Source: Bog-756 sp963830165 (lineage in GTDB: Bacteria; Actinomycetota; Acidimicrobiia; Acidimicrobiales; RAAP-2). From it: a stretch of 64,000 nt of DNA. Each line of letters starts with the position of its first letter. Position 1 is the first letter of the stretch. The notes under the pieces were generated by a model. It had not been told where the DNA came from and made no database searches. It saw only the letters and a list, made by a program, of their open reading frames with translations. The stretch is from positions 434,001-498,000 of the forward strand of contig CAWHKZ010000008.1 in assembly GCA_963830165.1 (NCBI GenBank), in the 5' to 3' direction. The position numbers and the translations under genes are program-made. Shown here piece by piece: positions 8,608 to 17,574 of this stretch.

Positions 8608-9739
8608 TCACCGGGCAGCGGCTCGCACCGCGACCGAGGAGTAGACGGCTTCCAACCGGTGGATCACCACGTCGTGGGAGAACCGGTCCATCGCCATCGC
8701 GTGGCCTTCGGTGCCCATTCGTTCGGCCAGGGCCGCGTCGGTCGCGAACGCGGCGCATGGCCCCGGCGAGACCGTCGATGTCCCCCGGTTCGACGAGCAG
8801 CCCGTTGACGTCGGGGACCACGAGACTCCCCACTTCGCCCACCCCCGTGGCCACCACGGCCCGACCCAGGGCCATGGCCTCCACGATCGCCATCGGCAGG
8901 CCCTCGGCGTAGGAGGGGAGGACGAGCGCCCAGGCGGAGGTGATATCCCGCTCCACCTCCTCCTCCGGCTGCCAGCCGCGCACGACCACACGGTCCCGGA
9001 GCTCGGGACTCGCGGCGACCTGCCGGCGTACGGCATCGAGATCCCCGTCGCCGAGGAGGCGCACCTCCACGGCCACCCCGTCCCGGGCGAGCTGCTCGAC
9101 GGCCGCGAGGAGGTCGTAGGTCCCCTTGCGCCGCCCGAGCCGTCCGACGAACGTGAACACCGGTACCCCGTCCGGGAAGGCCGGCGCCCGCCGCGGCACA
9201 TCGGTCCCGTTGGGGACGATCTCGGCCCGCACCCCGGGATCGATCGTGCGCAGCCAGTCGAGGGCGACGGGGCCGAGCACCAGGTCATGGGAGGCGCGCA
9301 CGAGGGCGCGGTAGCACCACCGGTGCACCGCCCCGCCCTCCGTGTAGTCGTCGATCTGACCCGCCCCGTGGAACTGCGACACGACCGGAAGGCCTACCGA
9401 GCGCGCCACGATAGCCAGGACCAGATCACGCTCGATGCTCAGCCCGGTCGCCACCTGGATGTGGACGAGGTCCAGTTCGCGTCGTCGGCGCACGACGGTC
9501 AGCGCAGCCCGAAGGCCCATGACCAGCCGGCGGCGCGTGCTCCCCTCGTCGAAGTTCGGGATCGCGACGACGGACACCGACCGGCTGTCGGCGAACCCGC
9601 GGACGATGGTCCGGGAGATGGTCGCCATACCGCCAGGTGCGCCACCTTCGATGTCCGGCCCCACGAGTGCGACGCGCACCGGTGCCGTGCGGCTGACGGT
9701 GGTGTCCCCGACCGTGCCGGAGTCGTCCTCGTCACCCAT
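8608..9739 (-). CDS. Glycosyltransferase family 4, frameshifted near its C-terminus
   Basis: GT-B fold enzyme from ATG 9739. Recognisable parts: VALVGPDIEGGAPGGMATIS at the N-terminus, a HIQVATG strand, SQFHGAG, IVPNGTDV, TFVGRLGRRKGTYDLLAA opening the donor domain, and the EX7E motif in YAEGLPMAIVEAMALGRAVV. Around 8747-8755 the frame changes. The direct frame continues with an Arg/Gly-rich tail to 8603, while the neighbouring frame gives the expected family ending, FATDAALAERM and later VVIHRLEAVYSSVAVRAAAR, with stop at 8608. One extra base, or two missing, explains this. Full length is about 377 residues. It converges on the pyruvyl transferase gene and belongs to the glycan cluster. The sugar specificity is unknown. 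Confidence 0.75.
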
Positions 9740-9811
9740 GGCAGCAGAGTACGGCGCCCGGCACCGTGCGCCGGCGACCTCCCGGACGGGGCGAACGGTT
9801 GAGGGGGTCCT

Positions 9812-10657
9812 TCAGCTGGCCTCTTCGACCAGGATCGACAGGTCCGACCAATTGGCACTGACCTCGCGGCGAGACGAATCGACCACCGACGCCTTCCGCC
9901 GGGATCCACGCTTCCGCTCCACGTGGATGGTGCGCAGCACCCGCACGCCGTCGGAGAACACGTTCAGGTTGCTCGTCCCGAACATCCGCTGCCGCTCGAA
10001 GCTCGGGACCTCCCGCACCCGGAGCCCGGCCTTGGCGATCCGCACGTTGATGAGCGTCTCGACCTCGAAGCCGTCTCCCCAGAGCATGTCCTGACTCTCC
10101 TGCCGGTCGGTCCCGGTCCCGTGCAGGTCGATGACCGCGAGACACTCCCGCCGGAAGGCGTTGTAGCCGTAGCAGAGGTCGGTGTACCGGGTGCCGTAGA
10201 GCAGGTTCACGATCCGGTTGAGCCAGAAGTTCCCGTACTGGCGCAGCCGACTGATGTCGCTGCTGCCGGCTCCGGGCATGAACCGTGACCCCTTGGCGAA
10301 GTCGGCACCCTGGATCAGGGCGTCGACGAACCGGGGGATCTCGGCTGGATCGGTGGATCCGTCCGCGTCGAGCATGACGATGAAATCGCCCGTCGCGACC
10401 TCGAAGCCGCAGGCCAGCGCATTTCCCTTCCCGCTCCGATTCTGGCCGATCACCTTCACTCCGGGCCGGAGCGAACGGGCGACCATCGGAGTGCCATCGG
10501 TCGATCCGCCGTCCACGAGGATCACCTCGTGGAGGTCCGGCGGCAGACCGGCGAAGACCAGTGGGAGGTTGCGCGCCTCGTTCTTCGCGGGAATGACCAC
10601 GCTGACCGTGGGTGCCTCGACCGGGCGCCCGGGTGCGACGTCGTCACGAGCCACCAT
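9812..10657 (-). CDS. Glycosyltransferase family 2, polyprenyl-phosphate sugar synthase-like
   Basis: 281 residues from ATG 10657. Family features in order: VSVVIPAKNEARNLPLVF, LVDGGSTDGT, RSGKGNALACGFEVATGD, and the catalytic DXD in MLDADGSTDP near residue 97. After that comes a DLCYGYNAFRR segment, as in dolichyl-phosphate mannose synthase-like enzymes. These transfer a sugar from a nucleotide donor to a polyprenyl phosphate on the inner membrane face. No C-terminal membrane helices are present, so the lipid link is inferred from sequence style. A well-formed promoter overlapped by a palindrome lies about 160 bases upstream, so the gene probably has its own regulation. Confidence 0.85.
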   Translation of the reverse strand: MVARDDVAPGRPVEAPTVSVVIPAKNEARNLPLVFAGLPPDLHEVILVDGGSTDGTPMVARSLRPGVKVIGQNRSGKGNALACGFEVATGDFIVMLDADGSTDPAEIPRFVDALIQGADFAKGSRFMPGAGSSDISRLRQYGNFWLNRIVNLLYGTRYTDLCYGYNAFRRECLAVIDLHGTGTDRQESQDMLWGDGFEVETLINVRIAKAGLRVREVPSFERQRMFGTSNLNVFSDGVRVLRTIHVERKRGSRRKASVVDSSRREVSANWSDLSILVEEAS

Positions 10658-10820
10658 CAGTGCCTGCCCTTCCTCCGGGGCCCCCGGGAAGGGCCGTACG
10701 AATTACTTTCCAGCACTTCGGTGGCGTGAGGAGCCTTCCGCCGCGAGCCGCAGACGGTCAACTCCCTCTGTCCTACGGCGTGATCACCACTTGATCGTTC
10801 GACGCCGCTCAGTGAGAGTG

Positions 10821-10850
10821 AGATTAGGTTTTGTTGACCACTTTGGTCAA
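10821..10850 (-). promoter_or_regulatory. Sigma-70-type promoter for the 9812-10657 glycosyltransferase
   Basis: On the minus strand, TTGACC (10850-10845) is followed after an 18-base spacer by TAATCT (10826-10821). This is a good vegetative-type -35/-10 pair in an AT-rich patch of a very GC-rich sequence. Transcription would start near 10814, leaving a leader of about 157 bases. Confidence 0.6.
10834..10850. promoter_or_regulatory. Perfect inverted repeat overlapping the -35 box (operator candidate)
   Basis: TTGACCA-CTT-TGGTCAA: seven-base arms around three bases. It covers the -35 hexamer and part of the spacer of the promoter above, where a dimeric repressor would block polymerase. No regulator gene lies beside it. 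Confidence 0.5.
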
Positions 10851-11015
10851 GATCCAATTTCCGGAATTCCGTCCGGTCATTTGCTGATCCGTCATCAACC
10901 TACGGACCGCACGTTGCGCTTCGGTAACCGCAACGAGAACGGAGCGTGAACAGCGCGACGCGAATCGGGCGGTGTCAGCCGGCGCGATCGGGACGACTCA
11001 GCCGGACAGCGGTGG

Positions 11016-11486
11016 TCACGTCGCGGGGGTCCCGTTCCAGTGGCGGCTGCTCACCGCGACATCGGCGGCCAGGAACCCGGCACCCCACACGAACTCCTTC
11101 GACAGCCCCTCCGGGGACTCGTTCTGGATGCGCCCGTGGAACTTCTGGACGATCCGTGGGAACGGGGCGATTCCCAGGAAGTGGGCGAACGGCTTGTCCA
11201 GATCCAGCACGACGGCCCCGGCCACGGCGCTGATCGTGGCGATCCGGGCGCGTCGGTCGGCCGCCGCCACCGAGGCGGCGATGGCACCGAGGCCGAGGAG
11301 GCCGTCCCAGCGGGCCACGCGCAGGAAGCGCTCCCGTCCTTCGGGCGACGTCGTGTCGCATCCCCAATGGGGCAGGGAATCGAGGACGAGATGCGAGGCC
11401 AGTCCGGCCAGACACGCGATGGCAGGATGCTCGGGCAGGAGTTGGCCGATCAGGGCACCCGACAGCACGTGGTTCGTCACGAACAT
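11016..11486 (-). CDS. Small YdjM-like metal-dependent membrane hydrolase family protein
   Basis: 156 residues from ATG 11486, chosen because AAGGGTGG sits just upstream. The frame extends further but without a better ribosome site. The start MFVTNHVLSGALIGQLLPEH and the following SHLVLDSLPHWG contain the His and Asp pattern (NHxxxG, HxxxDxxPH) of membrane-bound metal-dependent hydrolases of the YdjM/DUF457 type. Several hydrophobic stretches (ACLAGLA, IATISAVAGAVVLDL) suggest membrane association. The biochemical function of the family is poorly defined. It stands alone, with no operon partner nearby. Confidence 0.65.
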   Translation of the reverse strand: MFVTNHVLSGALIGQLLPEHPAIACLAGLASHLVLDSLPHWGCDTTSPEGRERFLRVARWDGLLGLGAIAASVAAADRRARIATISAVAGAVVLDLDKPFAHFLGIAPFPRIVQKFHGRIQNESPEGLSKEFVWGAGFLAADVAVSSRHWNGTPAT

Positions 11487-11646
11487 CCACCCACCCTTGC
11501 AGACAACCGTCGGTCGATCGACATCGGGCACCACGGACGGTGAAAAGACATGACCAGCATTTGGCCGAAAAAATCGTTACAGTCGGCACGCAGAGAGGTC
11601 GATAAACCACGCGTTGCAGCGGCCTCGGTCACGGGGGAGAACACAC

Positions 11647-11895
11647 ATGATCAGTACAGCGGTCAACAGGGACGCCAGACCGGCTCGGCCGGGGATCTGC
11701 CATCGGTGCGGGTGGACCGGCATGGTCTCACACGTTTCCCGGAAGACCCGGCGGGAACTGGGTGCGGACTGGTCGACCACCCGGTTGTGCGCCGACTGCA
11801 TCGACGGGAGGACGCTCGCCAGGCCCGTGCCGGCGGTCGCCCCCGTGTCGGCCGGCCAGCGACCCGTGCGGGTGCACCACCAACACGTCGCCTGA
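11647..11895 (+). CDS. Small zinc-ribbon-like hypothetical protein
   Basis: 82 residues from ATG 11647, with a GGGGGAG ribosome site seven bases upstream. It has two Cys pairs, CHRCGW near residue 18 and CADC near residue 50, spaced as in a small zinc ribbon. Between them lies a basic segment (RKTRRELG). The C-terminal third is Pro/Val-rich and looks unstructured. I do not recognise the family. A nucleic-acid or protein-binding role is only a guess from the zinc-ribbon pattern. Confidence 0.55.
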   Translation: MISTAVNRDARPARPGICHRCGWTGMVSHVSRKTRRELGADWSTTRLCADCIDGRTLARPVPAVAPVSAGQRPVRVHHQHVA

Positions 11896-12076
11896 TCGCA
11901 AGGCCGCTCCTGAGGTACCCGTACCGCGACGCTCCACTGCGATGGTGGCGATGACGTCGCGCTGGTGGGCTCCCGGACCGGTCTCCGTACTCCGTGACCG
12001 CCTGCCTGCCCGCGGTCAGCCCTGCCGTCCCGTCAACTGGCCGCGCCACGCCGGGCGCTGCCCGCGGTCTGCCGGC

Positions 12077-12622
12077 TCAGTACGGTCCGATGCGCTGGTC
12101 CGGGCTGGTGTCGACCTCGACGCGGCCGTGGGTCGACACGTAGGACGTCCACTCCGAGCCGGTCCACCAGCGGTAGTGGTACCGCCCGCTCGGATCGGGA
12201 TGCCATGCCGGCGGTGAGGCCTCGTGCCCGGGCGCAGGGCGCCGCCGCGGCGCGACCGGGGTGGGTGGTGGGTTGGGCGGAGGTGGGGCGTCCCGCCTCC
12301 CTCCGTCCGCCGGCCGGGGATACGCGGGGAAGTCGCTCGCCGATGCCCGCACCGGCTGCGGTGCGACCGCGACCGGTCCCTCCATCGGAACGTAGGGCGC
12401 CTGGGCGGCCCTGCGGACCTCGGAGCGGTGGGCGAACAGCCACAGGACCAGACCGACGAGGGGGCTCACGAACCAGATGACGGCCCACACGATGGGCGGT
12501 ATCCCCCACGGGGACCGCCCGAGGTTCCGGCGGTCCATCTCGGCCAGGTAGTAGGCGAGCGCGCCCATGGCGACGTAGAGGACGAGGAGGACGGCGTATT
12601 CCGGGCCGCTGAGATTGGGCAC
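12077..12622 (-). CDS. DUF2510 membrane protein with PLD nuclease-like N-terminal helices
   Basis: 181 residues from GTG 12622. Two hydrophobic segments near the N-terminus (YAVLLVLYVAMGALAYYLA and VWAVIWFVSPLVGLVLWLF) frame a basic RRNLGRSPWG loop, like the PLDc_N membrane module. A Pro-rich linker follows from about residue 90. The C-terminus PAWHPDPSGRYHYRWWTGSEWT is the DUF2510 motif found once or repeatedly in actinobacterial envelope proteins, probably a small binding domain. It is likely anchored in the cytoplasmic membrane with DUF2510 displayed on one side. The precise role is unknown. Confidence 0.8.
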   Translation of the reverse strand: MPNLSGPEYAVLLVLYVAMGALAYYLAEMDRRNLGRSPWGIPPIVWAVIWFVSPLVGLVLWLFAHRSEVRRAAQAPYVPMEGPVAVAPQPVRASASDFPAYPRPADGGRRDAPPPPNPPPTPVAPRRRPAPGHEASPPAWHPDPSGRYHYRWWTGSEWTSYVSTHGRVEVDTSPDQRIGPY

Positions 12623-12768
12623 CCCTCCAGGTTACGCCCTTCAGGGGCGCCGTTCCCCTACCCCCGACGCCGCCCCCCGACCCCGCGGTCCGTCCCGGCC
12701 CCGGCGGAGGCCCGGGGGGCCCGGGTGGGGCAGCCGGTGCCCCCGGGGAGGGAGCGGCCCGGTGGGTC

Positions 12769-14532
12769 GTGGACCCCCGGGAGTACGTTGTCGACGTGGC
12801 CCACCCGACCCCTCCCACCTCGTCGTTTGACCCTTCCTCCCCCGGAACGCCGCCCGGCACGAGGACCCGCTCCTGGCAGGGCTGGGGCTGGGAGGAGGAG
12901 GCGGTCACGGCGGCCCAGCTCGGTCGGCTGGCCGCCGCCGTCGCCGGGCGCTTCGGCATCGAGCCACCCGAGCCGGTCACGCCGGTGGCCCTCGCCGACG
13001 TGGAGCTGCGGGCGCCGAGGATCGTCCCGCCGGACGCGCTGGCCCACCTGTGCTCGGCCGATCGCCGCGACCGCGCCCTGCACACTTACGGCCGCTCCTA
13101 CCGCGACACCGTTCGACTGGTGCGGGGCGACCTGGCCAGACCGCCGGATCTCGTGGCCCACCCCGCCGACGAGGCCGACGTCGTCGCCCTGCTCGACTGG
13201 TGCGGGCAGGCGGGCGTCGCCGTCATCCCCTTCGGCGGTGGCTCCTCGGTGGTCGGCGGGGTCGAGTCCGATGTGGGCGACGACGGGCCCGGTGTGGTCT
13301 CACTCGACATGACCCGGCTCGACCGGGTCGTCGAGATCGACCGGACCAGCCGGGCGGCCCGCATCCAGGCGGGCGCCCTCGGCCCCGTGCTCGAGGGCCA
13401 GCTGCGCCCCCACGGCCTCACGCTGCGCCACTTCCCCCAGAGCTTCGAGTTCTCCACACTCGGGGGCTGGCTGGCCACCCGCTCCGGAGGTCACTACGCC
13501 ACCGTGTACACCCACATCGACGACCTGTGCGAGTCCATGCGGGTGGTGTCGCCTGCCGGTGTCTCCGAGTCCCGGAGGCTGCCCGGGTCGGGGGCCGGGC
13601 CGTCGCCCGACCGCCTCTTCCTCGGCTCCGAGGGCACCCTCGGGGTCATCACCGAGGCGTGGATGCGCCTGCAGGACCGCCCGCGCTGGAAAGTCTCGGC
13701 CGGTGTCGAATTCCCCGACGTGACCTCCGGGGCGGAGGCCGTGCGGGCGCTGGCCCAGTCCGGTCTGTTCCCGGCGAACTGCCGCCTCCTCGACGCGGGC
13801 GAGGCGCTGCTCTCGGCCCGCCTCTCCCCCGGAGCCGGCGCCCTGCTCGTCCTCGGCTTCGAATCGGCCGACCATCCCGTCGACGCGGCCACGGCGCGGG
13901 CCCTCGAGCTCTGCGCCGACCACGGTGGAACCCTGCCGGAGCCCCCGTCGTCGAGTGACAGTGGCCCACCGGCACGGACCGGCACCACTGCTGCCGGCCC
14001 GAACGGCCCGAACGGCCCGGGCGGAGCGGGACGGTCCGGCGCCGGGCGGGAGGGCGCAACCGGCGAGTGGCGCAATTCGTTCCTGCGTGCGCCGTACACC
14101 CGGGACGGGCTGGTCCGACTCGGGATGATCTGCGAGACGTTCGAGACCGCCTGCACGTGGGACCGGTTCGCCGAGCTGCACGCCACTGTGACCGGGGCGG
14201 TGGAGGACGCCCTGACCCGAATCTGCGGCGCCGGTTGGGTGACGTGCCGGTTCACCCATGCCTATCCCGACGGCGTGGCCCCCTACTTCAGCGTGCTGGC
14301 GCCGGGCCGACCGGGATCCGAGCTCACCCAGTGGGCCGAGATCAAGGCGGCGGCGGCCGAGGCACTGCTCGCGGCCGGCGGCACCATCACCCACCACCAC
14401 GCCGTCGGACGGGACCACCGCCCGTGGTACGACGCGCAGCGCCCCGACGTGTTCGCCGGCGCACTGCGGGCGGCCAAGTCGGCGCTCGACCCGGCCGGCA
14501 TACTCAATCCCGGGGTGCTCCTCGACCCCTGA
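12769..14532 (+). CDS. FAD-binding oxidase, alkyldihydroxyacetone-phosphate synthase-like
   Basis: 587 residues from GTG 12769 (an in-frame GTG at 12796 is an alternative). SWQGWGWEEE at the N-terminus and the PP-loop VIPFGGGSSVVGGVES near residue 150 are typical of AGPS-type flavoproteins. HFPQSFEFSTLGGWLATRSG, LFLGSEGTLGVITEAW and the C-terminal HHHAVGRDHRPWYDAQR and GILNPGVLL complete the fold. Eukaryotic AGPS makes the ether bond of ether lipids. Bacterial relatives are often annotated this way without proof and may oxidise other alcohols or acids. An unusual Gly/Ser/Pro-rich insert of about 40 residues (around 395-435) interrupts the substrate domain. It looks disordered and may be lineage-specific. 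Confidence 0.85.
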   Translation: MDPREYVVDVAHPTPPTSSFDPSSPGTPPGTRTRSWQGWGWEEEAVTAAQLGRLAAAVAGRFGIEPPEPVTPVALADVELRAPRIVPPDALAHLCSADRRDRALHTYGRSYRDTVRLVRGDLARPPDLVAHPADEADVVALLDWCGQAGVAVIPFGGGSSVVGGVESDVGDDGPGVVSLDMTRLDRVVEIDRTSRAARIQAGALGPVLEGQLRPHGLTLRHFPQSFEFSTLGGWLATRSGGHYATVYTHIDDLCESMRVVSPAGVSESRRLPGSGAGPSPDRLFLGSEGTLGVITEAWMRLQDRPRWKVSAGVEFPDVTSGAEAVRALAQSGLFPANCRLLDAGEALLSARLSPGAGALLVLGFESADHPVDAATARALELCADHGGTLPEPPSSSDSGPPARTGTTAAGPNGPNGPGGAGRSGAGREGATGEWRNSFLRAPYTRDGLVRLGMICETFETACTWDRFAELHATVTGAVEDALTRICGAGWVTCRFTHAYPDGVAPYFSVLAPGRPGSELTQWAEIKAAAAEALLAAGGTITHHHAVGRDHRPWYDAQRPDVFAGALRAAKSALDPAGILNPGVLLDP

Positions 14533-14567
14533 GTGGCCGAGGGCACCCTCCGCCGACGCCGCCGACG

Positions 14568-14927
14568 TCACTCCAGCCGGCTGACCTCGCGCACGGCCCG
14601 GCTGGCCAGCTGCCTGGTGATGCCCCAATGGTGCTGGATGTCGCCCTGGGTCATGCCCTCGGAGAGCCCGATGGCGATGAGCCGGAGCCGGGCCCGGTGC
14701 CGCAGCTTCTCGTAGGCGCTGAGCGACCGGGTCAGCTGCTGGCGCCACTTCTGCGAGTTGGCCGCCTCGAGGGCCTGGCCCAACGGCTCCTTCGTGCGGA
14801 TGCATTCGAGGATGGACCGGCACACCGCCTCGTGCTGCTCGAGGTCCTGTCGAAGCGAAGCGGCCGCTTCGATGAGGCGAGTCATCTCCTCGTCGGCGCA
14901 CCTGCGCAACTCGTCGTCGTCCGCCAT
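14568..14927 (-). CDS. Hypothetical protein with C-terminal helix-turn-helix-like segment
   Basis: 119 residues from ATG 14927, preceded by GGGCGGAG. An in-frame ATG at 14945 would add six residues. The first 75 residues are helical and charged (TRLIEAAASLRQDLEQHEAV). The C-terminus, AIGLSEGMTQGDIQHHWGIT followed by RQLASRAVREVSRLE, has the rhythm of a sigma-region-4-like helix-turn-helix, suggesting DNA binding. There is no sigma-2 domain, so it is not a sigma factor. It converges on the flavoprotein gene. The target is unknown, and autoregulation is possible but not shown. Confidence 0.6.
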   Translation of the reverse strand: MADDDELRRCADEEMTRLIEAAASLRQDLEQHEAVCRSILECIRTKEPLGQALEAANSQKWRQQLTRSLSAYEKLRHRARLRLIAIGLSEGMTQGDIQHHWGITRQLASRAVREVSRLE

Positions 14928-15122
14928 GGCTCCGCCCGGTTCCATCGCACCATGATTCCACTCAGGCGACAGCGACACACGATCCCGGCCCGCGGCGACT
15001 GCAATGGGGGTTGCAATCCCGGGTTCGGCCCGTCCGACGTCCTCCGCGACCGATCGCACCGCCGGACGGGCCCCTGGCCCCTACGGCCGGCCGTGGCCCC
15101 GCTCGCCCGACCCGCGGCCCGC

Positions 15123-16106
15123 TCAGACGGGTCGGTCCCCCACGATGCTCGCCCGCTCCATGACCCGGCGCTGGGGCCAGTAGTCGCTGGACGCGTAGTG
15201 CTGGACCGACCGGTTGTCCCAGAAGGCCACCGAGTGGGGCTCCCAGCGGAAGCGGCACTGGTACTCGACCGTCTCGGCCAGCCGGGCCAGCCGGTCGATG
15301 AGCGCGTCGGACTCGTCGCGTTCCAGGCCGACTATCCGGTCGGTGAAGAACCGGTTGACGAAGACCAGCTTCCGACCCGTCTCGGGGTGGGTGCGCACCA
15401 CGGGGTGCTCGACCGGCGGGTACTGCTCGCGCATGGTGGCACGGTCCTCCGCCTTGACGGTGCGCCCGAAGACCTTGGCGAAGTCGTGCACGGCCATCAG
15501 GCCAGCGATGCGCTCCTGCAGGTCGACGTCGAGGCCGTCATAGGCGGCGCACATGTCGGCGAAGAGCGTGTCGCCGCCGACGGGCGGGACCTCGACGGCG
15601 TGCAGCACGGCGCCGAGCGAGGGGCGGGCCCGCCACGTCACGTCGGTGTGCCATCCGTTCTCGTAGCCGCCGACGGTCGCTTCCTTCTCGAAGCGGACGA
15701 GCTCGGGCTGCTCGGGATTGGCCGGGATGAAGGGGTGCACCTCGAGCTCGCCGAAGCGGCGTGCGAAGGCCACGTGTTGAGCCGGGGTGAGGGGCTGGTC
15801 GCGGAAGAACAGCACCTTGAATTCGGCGAGCGCGGTGCGCAGCTCGACGACCGTGGCATCGTCCAACGGCCCGCACACGTCGACGCCGGAGACCTCGGCG
15901 CCGATGGTGGCCTCCTGCTGGCGGACGTCGAACCGATCGAAGGTGAGGTCGGCCAGGCGTAGGCGCTCCGCGGCGAGGTGACCGACGGGACCCACCTGCA
16001 CACCCCACGGCTCGATGGTCACCCGCCGGGCGGCCGCCCCCGAGGCAGGGTCACACGACGGGCGGGCGACTCCTGCGTCGTCGGGCTGATCCTGCAGCAC
16101 GGCCAT
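15123..16106 (-). CDS. TauD/TfdA-family Fe(II)/2-oxoglutarate dioxygenase
   Basis: 327 residues from ATG 16106, with GAGGAGG nine bases upstream. The jelly-roll dioxygenase core is complete: TIGAEVSGVDV, the VLFFRDQPLT strand, the iron-binding HxD in ENGWHTDVTW near residue 152, a distal His in SVQHYASSDY near residue 301, and the 2-oxoglutarate-binding Arg region at the C-terminus (RRVMERASIVG). Such enzymes hydroxylate small substrates such as taurine, alkyl sulfates or aryloxy acids to release sulfite, sulfate or an aldehyde. It diverges from an iron-type alcohol dehydrogenase across 217 bases, and the two might share a promoter region and a pathway; that link is inferred. The substrate is unknown. 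Confidence 0.88.
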   Translation of the reverse strand: MAVLQDQPDDAGVARPSCDPASGAAARRVTIEPWGVQVGPVGHLAAERLRLADLTFDRFDVRQQEATIGAEVSGVDVCGPLDDATVVELRTALAEFKVLFFRDQPLTPAQHVAFARRFGELEVHPFIPANPEQPELVRFEKEATVGGYENGWHTDVTWRARPSLGAVLHAVEVPPVGGDTLFADMCAAYDGLDVDLQERIAGLMAVHDFAKVFGRTVKAEDRATMREQYPPVEHPVVRTHPETGRKLVFVNRFFTDRIVGLERDESDALIDRLARLAETVEYQCRFRWEPHSVAFWDNRSVQHYASSDYWPQRRVMERASIVGDRPV

Positions 16107-16323
16107 GCGGGGCCTCCTCGGGTTCGGCGGCGCCCGGACGGCACCGGCGCTCCCTGTGCACGCTACCGAGTCGGGCGCACGCTGTCGTGGGCGCGCCGGG
16201 CGGGACACCCGGGTTGCGGCCGGCGCCGCCACCGGCCATCCTGCGGGGGCAGCGATGCCGGACGGTGCCGTCCGCCTCGCCCCGCAGCACGGCAGGCCCA
16301 CGAGACCCCTGGAGCATCAACTC

Positions 16324-17502
16324 ATGGACGTCATCCCCGCCTTCGGGAACCACCTACCCGTCAAGGTCCGCTTCGGCGAGGGCGTCGCGTCGACCCTCCC
16401 CGACGTGCTCGCCGAGCTCGGCGCCGGCCGGGTCCTGCTGATGGTCGACGAGGGGATCGAACGGTTCAACCCGGTGGCAGCCGGGCTCGTGGGCGAGCTG
16501 GCCGCCGTGACCGGCCTCACCGTGACCCGGTTCGACAAGCCCCCGGCGGAACCCACGATCGACATGGTCGACGACGCCACCCGGGCGCTGTCCGGCTCCG
16601 GGGCCACTGCCGTCGTGGCCCTCGGCGGCGGGTCGGTCATCGACACGGCCAAGGCGGCCCGGCTCTGCGCCCAGCTCGGCTGCACGTTCCGCGAATTCCT
16701 CGGCCGCGCCCCCGCCTACCCGGAGCCCGAGGTGGCACTGGTGGCGATACCGACCAGCGCGGGCACGGGGTCGGAGGTGTCGGGCGGCTCGGTGGTGTCG
16801 GACCCCGACGCCGGACGGAAGAACGGGATCGCCAACGCCAACCTCCGCGCCCAGGTCGCACTCGTCGACCCCCTGCTCACCTACTCCATGCCCCCCACGA
16901 TGACGGCCAACACCGGGGTCGACGCCCTGGCCCAGGCCATTGCCGCCGTAGTGGCCAAGGTGCGCACCCCCGTCGGCGACGCCATCGCCCTGGAGGCGGT
17001 CCGGATGATGGCACCTGCACTCGTGGCCGCCTACCGCGACGGATCCGATGCCGCCGCCCGCTCGGGCATGTCGTGCGGTTCGATGATGGCCGGCCTGGCC
17101 ATGAACATCTCCGACTGCACCGCCGAGCACTCCCTGGGTCAGGCCATCGGCGGCGTCACGCACGTGCCCCACGGACTCACCATCGGCCTCGTCCTGGCCG
17201 AGACCCTGGAGCGGGAGCGGGCCCATGTCCCCCAGCTCCTGGAGCGGGTGGCCGACGCCATGGGTGAGCCCGACGACGGATCGGGCGACGGGAGCCGCGC
17301 CGTCCGGGCGGTTCGGCGGATCCTGGCCGAGCTCGACTTCCCGGTACTGGCGAGCCTCGGCTTCGTCGAGGCCGACCTCGACCACCTGGCCGATCTGGCT
17401 CTCGCCGACTACTTCATCACCATGTCCCCCGTGCCGTGGACCAGGTCAGAGGTGGTCGAAGCGTTCGGCGCGGCGCTGTCCATCGGATCCCGCACGCCGT
17501 GA
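16324..17502 (+). CDS. Iron-type (group III) alcohol dehydrogenase
   Basis: 392 residues from ATG 16324 (MDVIPAFGNHLPVKVRFGEG). The NAD-binding GGGS motif (VALGGGSVIDTAKA) is near residue 100, followed by AIPTSAGTGSEVSGGSVVSD. Of the four metal ligands known for the family (Asp, His, His, His), the Asp in TGVDALAQAI (about 199) and two His (AEHSLG about 268; VPHGL about 282) are present. The His four residues after the Asp is Gln. It could still bind metal or could belong to a metal-light subgroup such as maleylacetate reductase relatives. The function is oxidation or reduction of an alcohol/aldehyde with NAD(P); the substrate is unknown. It diverges from the TauD gene. Confidence 0.85.
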   Translation: MDVIPAFGNHLPVKVRFGEGVASTLPDVLAELGAGRVLLMVDEGIERFNPVAAGLVGELAAVTGLTVTRFDKPPAEPTIDMVDDATRALSGSGATAVVALGGGSVIDTAKAARLCAQLGCTFREFLGRAPAYPEPEVALVAIPTSAGTGSEVSGGSVVSDPDAGRKNGIANANLRAQVALVDPLLTYSMPPTMTANTGVDALAQAIAAVVAKVRTPVGDAIALEAVRMMAPALVAAYRDGSDAAARSGMSCGSMMAGLAMNISDCTAEHSLGQAIGGVTHVPHGLTIGLVLAETLERERAHVPQLLERVADAMGEPDDGSGDGSRAVRAVRRILAELDFPVLASLGFVEADLDHLADLALADYFITMSPVPWTRSEVVEAFGAALSIGSRTP

Positions 17503-17574
17503 CCGCTGGGGCGCACAGGTCGAGCTATCGGTCCGAGGAACCGTCGGGCCCGGCTCGACCGTGACGAGCGGCGT

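Larger units (their letters stand above)
10658..11015. other. Intergenic region between two minus-strand genes
   Basis: 358 bases, distinctly more AT-rich than its surroundings in its left-centre part. It contains the promoter and palindrome annotated separately. I see no gene in it. Confidence 0.6.

Noticed and set aside
14568..14927. The helix-turn-helix protein as a sigma factor
   Set aside because: Only a region-4-like C-terminus is present; there is no region 2.
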